From assembly GCA_021232515.1 (NCBI GenBank), contig JAJPOQ010000173.1:1-50560 (forward strand): a stretch of 50,560 nucleotides of DNA. Direction: 5' to 3'. This document shows, one piece after another, positions 1 to 9,400 of this stretch. A model generated the notes under the pieces. That model did not search any database, was not told the DNA's origin, and worked only from the letters and a program-made list of their open reading frames with translations. This stretch comes from Lentisphaeraceae bacterium (GTDB lineage: Bacteria > Verrucomicrobiota > Lentisphaeria > Lentisphaerales > Lentisphaeraceae). Both the position numbers and the translations under genes were made by a program. The stretch's first letter is position 1. Each line of letters begins with the position of its first letter.

Positions 1-122
1 TTCAGACATGTCGAGCTAACGACATTGACCCATTTGAATATATCTCGGATACTCTGAGGAAAATTAATGGACATCCGGCAAATAAAATCCAACTACTTTT
101 GCCACACAACTTCAAAAACTAA
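1..122 (+). CDS. IS66-family transposase, C-terminal fragment (cut by window edge)
   Basis: Reading from base 3, a frame stays open for 39 codons to a TAA at 120-122. The peptide contains the run DPFEYISDTLRKINGHP followed by LLPHNFKN, which matches my recollection of the conserved C-terminus of IS66-family transposases (TnpC), whose typical ending is DPFEYL..L.RI..HP...I.ELLPHNW. The enzyme catalyses cut-and-paste or copy-paste movement of the element through a DDE site, which would lie upstream outside the window. The stop codon is only 18 bases from the presumed element end at 140, as expected for IS66. The remainder is off the left edge, so it cannot be said whether the gene is intact. 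The family call rests on the motif only. Confidence 0.8.
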   Translation, partial: QTCRANDIDPFEYISDTLRKINGHPANKIQLLLPHNFKN

Positions 123-140
123 GGTTCATTTGACGCTTAC
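1..140 (+). mobile_element. Right end of an IS66-family insertion sequence
   Basis: The transposase 3' end is followed by TTTGACGCTTAC ending at base 140. Read inward from 140 the end is GTAAGCGTCAAATGAACC, which fits the usual IS66 terminal inverted repeat beginning GTAAGCG. IS66 elements normally duplicate 8 bp of target, so 141-148 (ACATCTAC) would be the right copy of the duplication. The left end and left duplication are outside the window, so the boundary is inferred from one side only. Confidence 0.72.
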
Positions 141-320
141 ACATCTACTTCATGAAGCAATATATGAAGCTAGTTCATTTCCTTGTGTGCTTAAAAGAAT
201 CGTAAAGCTATAACTCCCAATTCATTCTCTTCTAAGTAAGTGCCGTAAATTATAAGGGTATACCTTTCATCGAAGTGATGAGTATCTTACATTTGCCCTT
301 TCCCATTCATAAGCCGGACA
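141..320. other. Intergenic stretch between IS66 end and ribosomal-operon terminator
   Basis: No open frame, RNA gene or clear promoter was recognised in these 180 bases. The stretch is AT-rich and lies between the IS66 terminus and the terminator of the minus-strand ribosomal cluster, so it may be what is left of an older intergenic region into which the element inserted. Confidence 0.4.
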
Positions 321-351
321 CAAAAAAGGCGAGCTCGAAAGCTCGCCTTTT
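321..351 (-). terminator. Rho-independent terminator after rpsS
   Basis: The arms AAAAGGCGAGC (324-334) and GCTCGCCTTTT (341-351) form a perfect 11-bp stem with a 6-base loop. On the minus strand the stem runs into TTTTTTG, a classical U-tract. It lies about 20 bases past the rpsS stop and ends the long supercluster. The plus strand also has four T residues, so weak bidirectional activity is possible. Confidence 0.88.
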
Positions 352-372
352 AAATCTTTATGTTAGGTAAGA

Positions 373-642
373 TTATTTACCAGACATAACACCGTGAGTT
401 CTAAACGCACGAGTGATAGCAAATTCACCAAGTTTGTGACCGACCATATTGTCAGTTACGAAAACATCTGCGAATTCTTTACCATTGTGAACCTGAAAGT
501 TCAATCCAACAAAATCAGGAAGAATGAGGGATCTACGAGACCAGGTTTTAATTGGCTTTTTGTTACCTGATGTGTTAGCCGCTTCGACTTTCTTCATCAA
601 GTGATCGTCCACGAATGGACCTTTTTTAACAGAACGTCCCAT
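373..642 (-). CDS. rpsS: 30S ribosomal protein S19
   Basis: An 89-residue protein of normal S19 length. It starts with the family hallmark [18 protein letters not shown] and ends with the conserved region [12 protein letters not shown] followed by the TH motif. S19 sits in the head of the small subunit with S13, next to the A-site tRNA. The ATG overlaps the rplB stop by one base (TAATG), implying translational coupling. In most bacteria rplV, rpsC and rplP follow directly; here a terminator follows instead, so this is the last gene of the cluster and the remaining S10-operon genes must be elsewhere. Confidence 0.97.
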   Translation of the reverse strand: MGRSVKKGPFVDDHLMKKVEAANTSGNKKPIKTWSRRSLILPDFVGLNFQVHNGKEFADVFVTDNMVGHKLGEFAITRAFRTHGVMSGK

Positions 643-1469
643 TACTTCTTCTTCCTTTTTTCTACGATCATCTTAGTAGACTTTCTAGGATTACGAGTCT
701 TCTTACCTTTCGATAATTGACCCCAAGGAGATACAGGGTGAGAACCACCAGATGTACGACCTTCACCACCACCCATCGGGTGATCGACCGGGTTCATCGC
801 AACACCACGTACGTGTGGTCTCTTACCTTGATAACGCTTCTTACCAGCTTTACCAATTCTAAGTTTAGAATGCTCAGAGTTACCAACAGCGCCGAGAGTA
901 GCACGACACTTAAGGTTGATAAGACGAACTTCACCACTTTGGAGTTTCACCTGTGCATATTTGTCAGTTTTACCACGAACTGTAGCTGACTGACCAGCAG
1001 ATCTTACCATTACAGCACCTTGACCAGGAACTAGCTCGATAGCGTGAATAGTCATACCTTGTGGGATTCTAGCAAGAGTCATGCTATTACCAGGTTTGAA
1101 TTCAGCAGTATCTCCGTTAAGAAGAGTATCACCCTGTTTAACTCCTTCAGGAGCTAGGATGTAACGCTTCTCACCATCTGCATAGTGTAGAAGGGCAATT
1201 CTTGAAGTACGATTTGGATCGTACTCAATGTGTGCAACTTTCGCTGGAACGCCGTCTTTGTTACGCTTAAAGTCGATTTGACGATAATTACGCTTAACAC
1301 CGCCACCGCGGAAACGAGTAGTAATACGACCCTGGTTGTTACGACCACCAGTGCTCTTCTTACCTTTAGTAAGTGATTTTTCTGATGTAGCGCGTGTTAC
1401 TTCAGAGTAGTCACTTGTAACCATGTTCCTCAGCGAGGGAGTATTTGGCTTATAACTTTTTAAACCCAT
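642..1469 (-). CDS. rplB: 50S ribosomal protein L2
   Basis: A 275-residue L2 of the usual length. The OB-fold RNA-binding half is followed by the C-terminal region with HPMGGGEGR, which contains the conserved His near the peptidyl-transferase centre, and then the basic tail [16 protein letters not shown]2 is needed for subunit association and tRNA binding. The start is supported by a GAGG ribosome-binding site about 9 bases upstream. It is preceded by rplW with a 20-base gap and overlaps rpsS by one base, in the usual S10-operon order. Confidence 0.97.
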   Translation of the reverse strand: MGLKSYKPNTPSLRNMVTSDYSEVTRATSEKSLTKGKKSTGGRNNQGRITTRFRGGGVKRNYRQIDFKRNKDGVPAKVAHIEYDPNRTSRIALLHYADGEKRYILAPEGVKQGDTLLNGDTAEFKPGNSMTLARIPQGMTIHAIELVPGQGAVMVRSAGQSATVRGKTDKYAQVKLQSGEVRLINLKCRATLGAVGNSEHSKLRIGKAGKKRYQGKRPHVRGVAMNPVDHPMGGGEGRTSGGSHPVSPWGQLSKGKKTRNPRKSTKMIVEKRKKK

Positions 1470-1489
1470 TTTAAAAACCTCTAGAGAAA

Positions 1490-1774
1490 TTAATAGATTT
1501 CGATGCTGTCATCAGGCTTAAGAGTAACGATAGCTTTTTTGTAAGCTGCAGATCTACCTGCGAACTTAGTGCGCTGACGCTTCTTTTTACCTTGACAATT
1601 AATAGTGTTAACACTCTTAGGTGCAACACCCCAAATAGCTTTAACAGCGCGAGCAACGTCAATCTTAGTTGCAGCTTTTGCAACTTTGAAAGTGTATTTG
1701 TTCTGTTCTTCTGTTAGAGAGTTACTCTTCTCAGAAAGAATTACTGTTTTAATAATTGCGTATGGATCGTTCAT
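1490..1774 (-). CDS. rplW: 50S ribosomal protein L23
   Basis: L23 lies at the polypeptide exit tunnel and docks SRP and trigger factor. The start chosen is the ATG at 1774, giving 94 residues beginning [17 protein letters not shown], a normal L23 length. A longer frame reaches 1813, but it would overlap rplD and add 13 residues unlike L23. The AAGGAGG Shine-Dalgarno (minus strand of 1781-1787) lies in the last codons of rplD and is well spaced for 1774. The motif [19 protein letters not shown] near the middle is typical of the family. It is coupled to rplD, whose stop is one base away. Confidence 0.95.
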   Translation of the reverse strand: MNDPYAIIKTVILSEKSNSLTEEQNKYTFKVAKAATKIDVARAVKAIWGVAPKSVNTINCQGKKKRQRTKFAGRSAAYKKAIVTLKPDDSIEIY

Positions 1775-1775
1775 A

Positions 1776-2426
1776 TTAATCCTCCTTAGCGATACGTTCA
1801 CCAAGTTGCTCAAGAGCTTCTTTAGTGATAACGATTTTTTGACCGCTTAGTAAAATGTAAGCATTGACCCAACCAGCACCAACGATAGAACAACCAGCTA
1901 CGTTTCTGAAAGAAAGGTAAGTGTTGTTGCTGTTGTCGTCCATGACAGAGTCAGAAACGATAACAACTGGTCTGTTTGTTGCATCAATATTCTTAAGATA
2001 TGCTGAAGCATCTTTAGTTTTCGGAGCGCTAAATGCGAACTCTTCAACTACGACGATCTGACCAGCATCAAGTCTTTCAGCTAGTGCACGACGTACAGCT
2101 AGTCTTTTGACTTTCTTATTTAAAGATTTCTTATAAGAACGAGGAGTTGGACCGAAAATAGTACCGCCACCGCGCCAAATTGGGCTTCGGCTTGAACCTG
2201 CACGTGCACGTCCAGTACCTTTCTGTCTATATGGCTTCTTACCGCCACCGCGAACTTCACTACGTGTCTTAGTCTTTGCAGTACCTGCACGTAGACCTGC
2301 GAGATAAGCTACTACAGCTTCGTGAACAGCTTGCTCACCTTTCTCTCTTTCGATCCACTTGTCTTGGAGTTCTAACTCACCAGCTGCACTACCAGACTTG
2401 TCGAAAACTTGGACTTTATTACTCAT
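1776..2426 (-). CDS. rplD: 50S ribosomal protein L4
   Basis: A 216-residue L4. The region around residues 55-90, with [19 protein letters not shown], is the conserved extended loop that lines the nascent-chain exit tunnel and contributes to macrolide binding. The globular domain with VVVEEF and VVIVSD follows. In E. coli L4 represses its own S10 operon through the leader upstream of rpsJ; here rpsJ is only 23 bases from fusA, so no room exists for such a leader. The last codons contain the Shine-Dalgarno of rplW. Confidence 0.97.
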   Translation of the reverse strand: MSNKVQVFDKSGSAAGELELQDKWIEREKGEQAVHEAVVAYLAGLRAGTAKTKTRSEVRGGGKKPYRQKGTGRARAGSSRSPIWRGGGTIFGPTPRSYKKSLNKKVKRLAVRRALAERLDAGQIVVVEEFAFSAPKTKDASAYLKNIDATNRPVVIVSDSVMDDNSNNTYLSFRNVAGCSIVGAGWVNAYILLSGQKIVITKEALEQLGERIAKED

Positions 2427-2444
2427 TGTCTAAATCCTTTTCGC

Positions 2445-3077
2445 TTATTTCTTCTTGGCAGTGCGGAGTACAACGATCCCGCCCTTGTGCCCTGGAACGG
2501 CACCTTTTACAAGAACGACATTGTCTTCAGGACGTACAGAGACGATCTTAAGACCCATGATGGTGCGTTGAACGCTACCAGTGTGACCAGGCATCTTTCT
2601 ACCTTTGTAGACTTTACCAGGGAATTCACACATACCGATAGAACCAGGCTTACGAGTCCAGTCACCACCGTGAGAAGCGCGACCACCACCGAAGTTGTAG
2701 CGTTTAACTACGCCCTGGAAACCTTTACCTTTAGAGGTACCGGTAACGTCAACAAAAGAACCTGCTTCGAATGCTTCTACAGTCAAATCTTGACCAAGCT
2801 CTTCAGAAGGATCTTCAGTTAAGCGAATTTCTTTGATTAAAGCGGGAGGATTCTCAGCTTTACCAGATTTGTTAAGGTGACCAAGAACAGCTTTTGAAAC
2901 GTTCTTAGCTTTTTTCTTACCAAAACCAACCTGTAGAGCAGAGTAACCGTGACTGTCCTGTGTACGTATATCTAGTACAGGACATGGGCCCGCTTGTATA
3001 ACTGTTACAGGAACGACTTTACCGTTCTCATCATAAACCTGGGTCATACCAAGTTTTTTTCCAATTAAACCAGCCAT
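2445..3077 (-). CDS. rplC: 50S ribosomal protein L3
   Basis: A 210-residue L3, starting MAGLIGKKLGMTQVYDENG. It contains the family signature region FGGGRASHGG...KPGSIGMCEFPGKVYKGRKMPGH around residues 128-165; this is the loop that reaches the peptidyl-transferase centre. L3 is an early assembly protein of the large subunit. It lies between rpsJ (11 bases upstream) and rplD (18 bases downstream) in conserved S10 order. Confidence 0.97.
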   Translation of the reverse strand: MAGLIGKKLGMTQVYDENGKVVPVTVIQAGPCPVLDIRTQDSHGYSALQVGFGKKKAKNVSKAVLGHLNKSGKAENPPALIKEIRLTEDPSEELGQDLTVEAFEAGSFVDVTGTSKGKGFQGVVKRYNFGGGRASHGGDWTRKPGSIGMCEFPGKVYKGRKMPGHTGSVQRTIMGLKIVSVRPEDNVVLVKGAVPGHKGGIVVLRTAKKK

Positions 3078-3088
3078 TTCCTACTCCG

Positions 3089-3400
3089 TTAGATTTTAAC
3101 TGTTATATCTACGCCAGCCGGTAGATTCAGTTTTTTCAATTCATCAACACTTTTCGGAGTTGGATCTACTATGTCCAGAAGTCTTTTGTGAGTTCGGATT
3201 TCGAACTGCTCCATTGACTTTTTATCACCCATCGGTGAACGGTTCACACTGAAACGTTCAATTCGAGTAGGCAGAGGAATTGGACCCGCAACTCTAGCAC
3301 CTGAGCGCTTTACAGTTCTGACGATTTCGCCAGCAGACTGGTCAAGAACTCTATGGTCATAGGCCTGTAGTCTAATTCTAATGGTCTGTTTACTAGCCAT
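3089..3400 (-). CDS. rpsJ: 30S ribosomal protein S10 (NusE)
   Basis: A 103-residue S10 with the hallmarks [37 protein letters not shown] and [18 protein letters not shown]. Besides its place in the small-subunit head, S10 acts as NusE, pairing with NusB in antitermination and with NusG in transcription-translation coupling; nusG is in the same cluster. Its start is 23 bases from the fusA stop, so the S10 block here continues the str block. No tuf gene lies between fusA and rpsJ, unlike many bacteria. Confidence 0.97.
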   Translation of the reverse strand: MASKQTIRIRLQAYDHRVLDQSAGEIVRTVKRSGARVAGPIPLPTRIERFSVNRSPMGDKKSMEQFEIRTHKRLLDIVDPTPKSVDELKKLNLPAGVDITVKI

Positions 3401-3423
3401 TTTTGTTTATACCTTATTCTTTA

Positions 3424-5490
3424 TTACTCATTTATATTACCGCTCACTTGTTCGAAGTGAGACGGTTCAATAGTTGCAACTGCACGACCTTTGGTCATGG
3501 AGCGCAAATCTGTAGTATAGCGGAATAGTTTCGCCATCGGCACAGTTGCCGTAATGCGCGCAACTATACCATCGCTTTTCATTTCTACAACTTGTCCTCG
3601 ACGACTTGAAACATCGCCGATTATATCGCCTGTATTTTCTTCAGGGCAATCTATTTCCAACTTCATTATTGGCTCAAGGACAACAACACCCGCTTTTTGA
3701 ACTGCATCTCGCAAAGCAATCGAGGCCGCTGCTTGGAAAGCTGCTTCAGTTGAATCAGTTGCAGATGAAGCTCCGCCAATCAAAGTACAGTGGAAGTCAA
3801 TCAAGGAATAACCGTGAACGATTCCTGTTTTTGCCTGTATCTTGATCGCATTTATAGCTTCTTCGATAAAACCTTTTGGAACATCGGAGTCTGGAATCTT
3901 ACTTTCAACAGTAACACCATAACCACGAGGTTTTGGTTCTATTGAAAGAATGATCTTAGCATAAAGCTTCTTGCCGCCATGTTCACGAATAAATTCTTCA
4001 GAACCTTCAGCTTCAGCAGTGATTGCTTCTCTGTATGCCACCATTGGTGTACCTGTATTAGCAGATACATTAAATTCTTTAACCAAACGCTCATTAATGA
4101 TTTCTAGGTGAAGCTCACCCATTCCAGAAATAAGTGTTTGACCTGTCTCTTCATTTTCAGATACTTGAAAAGTTGGATCTTCGTCTGTTAAAGACTTCAA
4201 ACCACCAATCAGTTTATCTTTATCTGCTTTCGATTTTGGCTCGATAACAATTGAAATAACAGGATCTGGGAAAACCATATTCTCTAAAACAATTGGCTTA
4301 TCCATCTGACAAAGAGTGTCACCTGTTTTTGCGAGTTTAACACCAACAAGAGCAACTATCTCACCTGCAAAGGCATCGTTTACTTCTTCTTGCTTGTTCG
4401 CGAACATTCTAAGGATTTTGCCGATACGTTCTTTTTTACCAGAACGAGGATTGTGCAGAGTCATACCTTTTCTGATAACACCAGAATAAACTCGAACATA
4501 TGTCAGTCTATCGACATACTTATCTGAGAAAATCTTGAAGGCCAAAGCTGTAGTTGGCTCATCATCTGAAGAAGTATGTTTAATAACTTCATTTGTTGTA
4601 GGGTGTTTACCAGTTACGCCATCAATATCTTTTGGACTTGGTAGGTAGTCGATGACCGCATCTAATAAAGTTTGAACACCTTTATTTTTAAAAGCTGAGC
4701 CACAGAGTACTGGGATTATTTCGTTTGCTAGAGTTAATTCGCGGATAGCACTCTTTAGATCTTCGATACTAGGTATCTCGTCCATTAAGAAAACTTCGGC
4801 GATCTCTTCGTTGTGATCAGCTATAGCTTCAATCATTTCTAACTGGGCTAATTCTGCTGCTTCAGCAAACTCTTCAGGGATTTCATGCTCATTTACTATT
4901 ACACCTTTATCATCTATGAAGGTGTACGCTTTCATCTTGACTAGATCGATAACTCCAGAAAAAGTATCTTCTTCACCCATAGGTAACTGGAGAAGAACGG
5001 GATTGGCTTGGAGTTTAGTGCGGATGTCCTCGACAACTTTTTCAACATTGGCGCCGACGCGATCCATCTTGTTGATAAAAGCAACGGCAGGCACGTTATA
5101 TTTACGTGCCTGCCGCCAAACTGTTTCTGATTGAGGCTGAACGCCTCCGACTGCGCAGTAAACTGCTACAGCACCATCAAGAACTCTTAATGATCTTTCG
5201 ACTTCAATTGTAAAATCTACATGTCCTGGCGTATCGATGATGTTGATTCGCTTGTCATGCCAATAACAGGTGGTAGCTGCGCTAGTGATGGTGATACCGC
5301 GTTCTTGCTCGTACTCCATCCAGTCCATAGTGGCTGCGCCATCATGAACTTCACCTATTTTGTGGTTGACACCAGTATAATATAGAATTCTTTCAGTCGT
5401 GGTTGTCTTACCGGCATCGATGTGAGCCATGATACCGATATTTCGAACCTGGTCAAGAGGAATATCTCTAACTGCTTTTTCTTTGCTCAT
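3424..5490 (-). CDS. fusA: Translation elongation factor G
   Basis: A 688-residue GTPase driving ribosomal translocation and, with RRF, recycling. The G1 motif AHIDAGKT is at residues 22-29, followed by the switch region [13 protein letters not shown]3 DTPGHVDF and G4 NKMD. Domain II follows with [11 protein letters not shown], then domain III with [10 protein letters not shown], domain IV with the EPKPRGYG region, and domain V ending around [11 protein letters not shown]. The length and full domain set fit canonical EF-G1. It lies in the str order rpsL-rpsG-fusA. The start ATG is preceded by a GGAGGAGACCTCC-like region, where GGAG serves as ribosome-binding site. Confidence 0.97.
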   Translation of the reverse strand: MSKEKAVRDIPLDQVRNIGIMAHIDAGKTTTTERILYYTGVNHKIGEVHDGAATMDWMEYEQERGITITSAATTCYWHDKRINIIDTPGHVDFTIEVERSLRVLDGAVAVYCAVGGVQPQSETVWRQARKYNVPAVAFINKMDRVGANVEKVVEDIRTKLQANPVLLQLPMGEEDTFSGVIDLVKMKAYTFIDDKGVIVNEHEIPEEFAEAAELAQLEMIEAIADHNEEIAEVFLMDEIPSIEDLKSAIRELTLANEIIPVLCGSAFKNKGVQTLLDAVIDYLPSPKDIDGVTGKHPTTNEVIKHTSSDDEPTTALAFKIFSDKYVDRLTYVRVYSGVIRKGMTLHNPRSGKKERIGKILRMFANKQEEVNDAFAGEIVALVGVKLAKTGDTLCQMDKPIVLENMVFPDPVISIVIEPKSKADKDKLIGGLKSLTDEDPTFQVSENEETGQTLISGMGELHLEIINERLVKEFNVSANTGTPMVAYREAITAEAEGSEEFIREHGGKKLYAKIILSIEPKPRGYGVTVESKIPDSDVPKGFIEEAINAIKIQAKTGIVHGYSLIDFHCTLIGGASSATDSTEAAFQAAASIALRDAVQKAGVVVLEPIMKLEIDCPEENTGDIIGDVSSRRGQVVEMKSDGIVARITATVPMAKLFRYTTDLRSMTKGRAVATIEPSHFEQVSGNINE

Positions 5491-5523
5491 TAGGGAGGAG
5501 ACCTCTTAAAAAACTATTGCAGA

Positions 5524-5994
5524 TTACCAGCGGTAATGTGCGAAAGCTTTATTAGCTGCTGCCATACGGTGAGTGTCGTCTTTCTTCTTAACAGCACTAC
5601 CAGTATTGTTATATGCATCAACTAGCTCGTTTGAAAGATTGATGTGCATTGGTTTGCCTTTACGACCAGCTGAATAAGTAATCAACCATCTCATAGCAAG
5701 TGCCATCTGTCTTTCTGGAGCAACTTCTACAGGTACTTGGTAAGTAGCACCACCAACACGGCGAGACTTAACTTGAACCTGAGGCTTGATGTTTTCTAGA
5801 GCTTGGAAGAAAACTTCCAGCGCGTCTGCATCTTTAACTTTCTTAGCAACATGGTCCATAGCTTTGTAAACTACTTTCTCTGCTGTTGCTTTTTTGCCGT
5901 CTGACATAACCATGTTGATTAATCTAGACATCAATTCACTGTTGAAACGTGAATCTGGTAAAACTTCTCTTTTAGGAGCTCTTTTCTTTCTCAT
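5524..5994 (-). CDS. rpsG: 30S ribosomal protein S7
   Basis: A 156-residue S7, the primary assembly protein of the small-subunit head, near the E site. The start region MRKKRAPKREVLPDSRF and the motifs VNMVMSDGKK-like (INMVMSDGKKATAEKVVY), RRVGGATYQVP and RMAAANKAFAHYRW are typical. It is 11 bases downstream of rpsL and 33 bases upstream of fusA. In E. coli S7 represses the str operon at the rpsL-rpsG gap; the gap here is too short for a similar structured target, so regulation probably differs. Confidence 0.97.
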   Translation of the reverse strand: MRKKRAPKREVLPDSRFNSELMSRLINMVMSDGKKATAEKVVYKAMDHVAKKVKDADALEVFFQALENIKPQVQVKSRRVGGATYQVPVEVAPERQMALAMRWLITYSAGRKGKPMHINLSNELVDAYNNTGSAVKKKDDTHRMAAANKAFAHYRW

Positions 5995-6005
5995 AATATA
6001 TCCAA

Positions 6006-6383
6006 TTAGCTCTTCTTAGGCTTCTTAGCGCCGTATTTTGAACGACCTTGACCACGCTTATCTACGCCTAGTGAGTCTAACGCACCACGGACTAGGTGAT
6101 AACGTACACCAGGAAGGTCACGTACACGACCACCGCGAACTAGAACAACACTGTGTTCCTGAAGGTTGTGACCTTCACCGCCGATGTATGCATTGATCTC
6201 TTCGCCATTAGTAAGACGTACTCTAGCTACTTTACGTAAAGCTGAGTTTGGTTTCTTAGGTGTTCTTGTAGTCACCTGGATACAAACGCCACGTCTTTGT
6301 GGACATTTTGCAAGAGCTCTAGACTTAGACTTACGGACTTTCTTTCCGCGGCCTTTTCTTACAAGCTGATTAATAGTTGGCAT
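6006..6383 (-). CDS. rpsL: 30S ribosomal protein S12 (Arg at position 88)
   Basis: A 125-residue S12, the decoding-centre protein. The loop [12 protein letters not shown] keeps Lys43, and the second loop reads [14 protein letters not shown]. The E. coli and mycobacterial consensus in the second loop is VKDLPG, so residue 88 is Arg instead of Lys; the CGT codon occupies 6120-6122. Lys88Arg is a well-known streptomycin-resistance substitution. The gene follows rpoC after a 101-base gap that holds a long hairpin and a possible promoter. The ribosome-binding site is AAGGAAA just before the ATG. Confidence 0.97.
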   Translation of the reverse strand: MPTINQLVRKGRGKKVRKSKSRALAKCPQRRGVCIQVTTRTPKKPNSALRKVARVRLTNGEEINAYIGGEGHNLQEHSVVLVRGGRVRDLPGVRYHLVRGALDSLGVDKRGQGRSKYGAKKPKKS

Positions 6384-6417
6384 AAATTTTCCTTAATATC
6401 AACATCATCTAAATTTC

Positions 6418-6474
6418 AAAAGTCCCCTAGTTTAACGTAACAAGTTATCTTTGCAAGTTAACTAAAGGACTTTT
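6418..6474 (-). promoter_or_regulatory. Hairpin in the rpoC-rpsL gap (possible attenuator or processing site)
   Basis: Outer arms AAAAGTCC (6418-6425) and GGACTTTT (6467-6474) pair perfectly. Inside them AGTTTAAC (6429-6436) and GTTAACT (6457-6463) pair with one bulge, giving a long stem with an internal loop of about 20 bases. It lies downstream of the rpoC stop at 6485 and upstream of rpsL. The descending arm is followed by GAAATTT rather than a long U-tract on the minus strand, so partial termination or RNase processing is likelier than full termination. Confidence 0.5.
6429..6456 (-). promoter_or_regulatory. Candidate sigma-70-type promoter for the rpsL block
   Basis: On the minus strand TTGCAA (6451-6456) is separated by 16 bp from TAAACT (6429-6434). 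The spacing matches other candidate promoters in this window, but the -10 box is only moderate. Its elements lie inside the hairpin described at 6418-6474. It would allow the str/S10 part to be transcribed independently of rpoBC. By-eye call only. Confidence 0.3.
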
Positions 6475-6484
6475 TATTTTGTAA

Positions 6485-9400
6485 TTAATCTAGTGATAAC
6501 ATTGCTTTCGCAGAAGCAAGTTTATCGCTTTGATTCTCTTCTTCACTTTTCTCTGTACTGTCGTAAGCAACGCCTTCTTTTACAACGCGCATTCCGCGAA
6601 GGAATTCAACGCCTGTACCAGCAGGAATCAAGTGACCCATGATCACATTTTCTTTGAATCCTTTAAGAACGTCAGCTTTACCTAGTGTTGCAGCATCTGT
6701 CAGGATTCTTGTAGTATCCTGGAATGAAGCAGCTGAGATGAAACTTTCAGTTTCAAGTGATGCTTTAGTAATACCAAGTAGAACAGCTTGACCTTCAGCC
6801 GGCTGACCACCTTCAGCAACAACTCTGTCATTCTCAACTTGGAAAGCCTTCTTATCGACTTGCTCACCAGTTAGGAACTTAGTTGTACCTGAATCTGTAA
6901 TTCTTACTTTACGCATCATTTGACGAACGATTACTTCAACGTGCTTATCATTGATCTCAACACCTTGGAGTCTGTAAACTTCCTGAACTTCGTTTACGAG
7001 ATATTCTTGAAGTTCTTGAGGTCCACAAACCTCTAGCATATCCTGAAGGACGACCGCACCATCAGTAAGTGAAGTACCTTTTCTGACGAAGTCGCCATTA
7101 AGAACTGTTACACGACGGTTAGTCGGGATTAACTGTTCTTCAGCTACGTTTGTTTCAGGATCTTTGATAGTAATGAGCTGCTTACCTTTACTTTGCTTAC
7201 CAAACTCAACGATACCGTCGATTTTAGAAATATAAGCAGGCTCTTTCGGTTTACGCGCTTCGAACAATTCTGCTACACGTGGAAGACCACCTGTAATATC
7301 TTTTGTTCTTGCACTTTGACGAGGGATTCTAGCGAGGAATTCACCTGCAACTACTTCATCACCTTCGTTAATCATTATGTGAGCGCCAGCTGGTAGTGAG
7401 TAGTGAGAAAGAATCTCACCAGTACCATCAACGATAGCTAGCTGCGGGTGAAGGTCATCTCTGTGATCAAGAACAACTATTTCTTCTTCACCAGTAGACT
7501 TAACTTCACGACTTAAGGTTACACCTTCAACCAAGTCACGGAACTCAACTTTACCTGGATTCTCTGTGATAATAGGAACATTGTGCGGATCCCATTTAGC
7601 ATAGACTTCACCAGCTTTAACATTTTGACCATCTTTCTTAGAGATAACTGTACCAGTCACTAGGTCATTTGATTCAACGTGAACACCTTCTGAGTTTTCA
7701 ATAATAACTTTACCGTTTTTATTGATAACAACTAGTGTACCGTCTTCCTGTTCGACTGTACGAGCATCGACTAGGATGATCTTACCAGCATATTTTGCTT
7801 TAAGAACAGGCTTCTTAAATGTAGTTGTTGCTGCACCACCAACGTGGAACGTACGCATTGTCAACTGTGTACCAGGTTCACCGATAGACTGAGCTGCAAC
7901 GATACCGATAGCATCACCAAGTTTTGCCGGAGCATCATCTGCTAACATTCTACCGTAACAAGTTGCACATACACCAGTTTCAGCTTCACAAGTAAGAACT
8001 GAACGGATGTGAACACTCTCGATACCACGATCATAAATAGCATCTGCAGTCTCTGCTGAGATCTCTTGATTTGCAGCGACAAGTAGGTCTGACTTATTTT
8101 TGCTAAGTGGGTCATGGATGTCATCCACACTCATACGACCAACAATACGGTCAACAAGTGGTAACATGTCATCATCACCTTCACGGATAGCTTTAACCCA
8201 GATACCTTTAGTAGTCTGACAATCTTCTTCAGTACAGATAACGTCTTGAGCTACGTCGACTAGTTTACGAGTCATGTAACCTGAGTCAGCTGTTTTAAGA
8301 GCTGTATCTGCCAAACCTTTACGAGCACCGTGAGAACTGATAAAGTACTCAAGAACTGTAAGACCTTCACGGAAGTTTGATTTAATTGGACGTTCGATGA
8401 TCTCACCACTTGGTTTTGCCATCAAACCACGCATACCTGCCAACTGACGGATCTGGTCCTTAGAACCCCTCGCGCCTGAGTCAAGCATGGCCCAAACAGA
8501 GTTTATCTCTTCAAGACCTAGGTTATGCTCAATTGTACCGAATAGGTGCGATGCAACCTGAGTATTTGCATGTGTCCAGATATCAATACACTTATTGTAT
8601 CTTTCACGCTCAGTGATAACACCATTATTAAACTGTTGACGAACTTCGTCGACTTCTTTTTCTGCAAGACCAACAACGTGATCTTTTTCATCAGGGATAA
8701 TCATATCCACTGTTGCTACAGAGAAACCAGACTTAGTTGCATAAGTAAAACCAATCTTCTTAAGACCGTCAAGAGTAGCTACTGTCTCTCCACGTCCTAG
8801 GTGTTCATGGCACTGACTAATCAGTGTACTTAATGATTTTTTAGTAAGCTGCTTGTTACAGAAGCCCATTGCATCTGGCCAAACTTCCCAGAAAATACAA
8901 CGACCAGCAGTAGTAGCGATGTACTTAGCATCTTTCTTACCCCAAGGAGTAGATTTGCCGAAGTCAGGGTTCTTGAAGCGAATAAGGTCGTGAATACCGA
9001 TAAGACCAGCATCCATTGCCCATAGAACTTCAACAACATCGTTATAAGCAGTTAACTTGTCTGCATCTAGTTTTTCATTCTTACTATTCCAGTATGTCAT
9101 GAAGTAACAGCCAAGAGTCATATCCTGTGTAGGAGTACAAAGTGGCTTACCATTTGCAGGTGAGAAAATATTATTTGGTGAAAGCATTAGAAGCTTAGCT
9201 TCCATTTGCGCTTCGTTTGATAGAGGAATGTGTACCGCCATCTGGTCACCGTCGAAGTCAGCATTATAAGCTGCACATACTAGTGGGTGAACACGAATCG
9301 CTTTACCTTCGATCAATACAGGGTCAAACGCCTGGATAGAAAGTCTGTGAAGAGTTGGAGCACGGTTAAGCATAACTGGGTGACCTTGAGTCACTTCTTC

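Noticed and set aside
717..989. Plus-strand frame inside rplB
   Set aside because: Lies wholly antisense to a confident ribosomal protein gene, with composition that reflects the other strand.
1775..1813. Longer rplW start at 1813
   Set aside because: It overlaps rplD by 38 bases and lacks a ribosome-binding site, while the ATG at 1774 has AAGGAGG in the right place.
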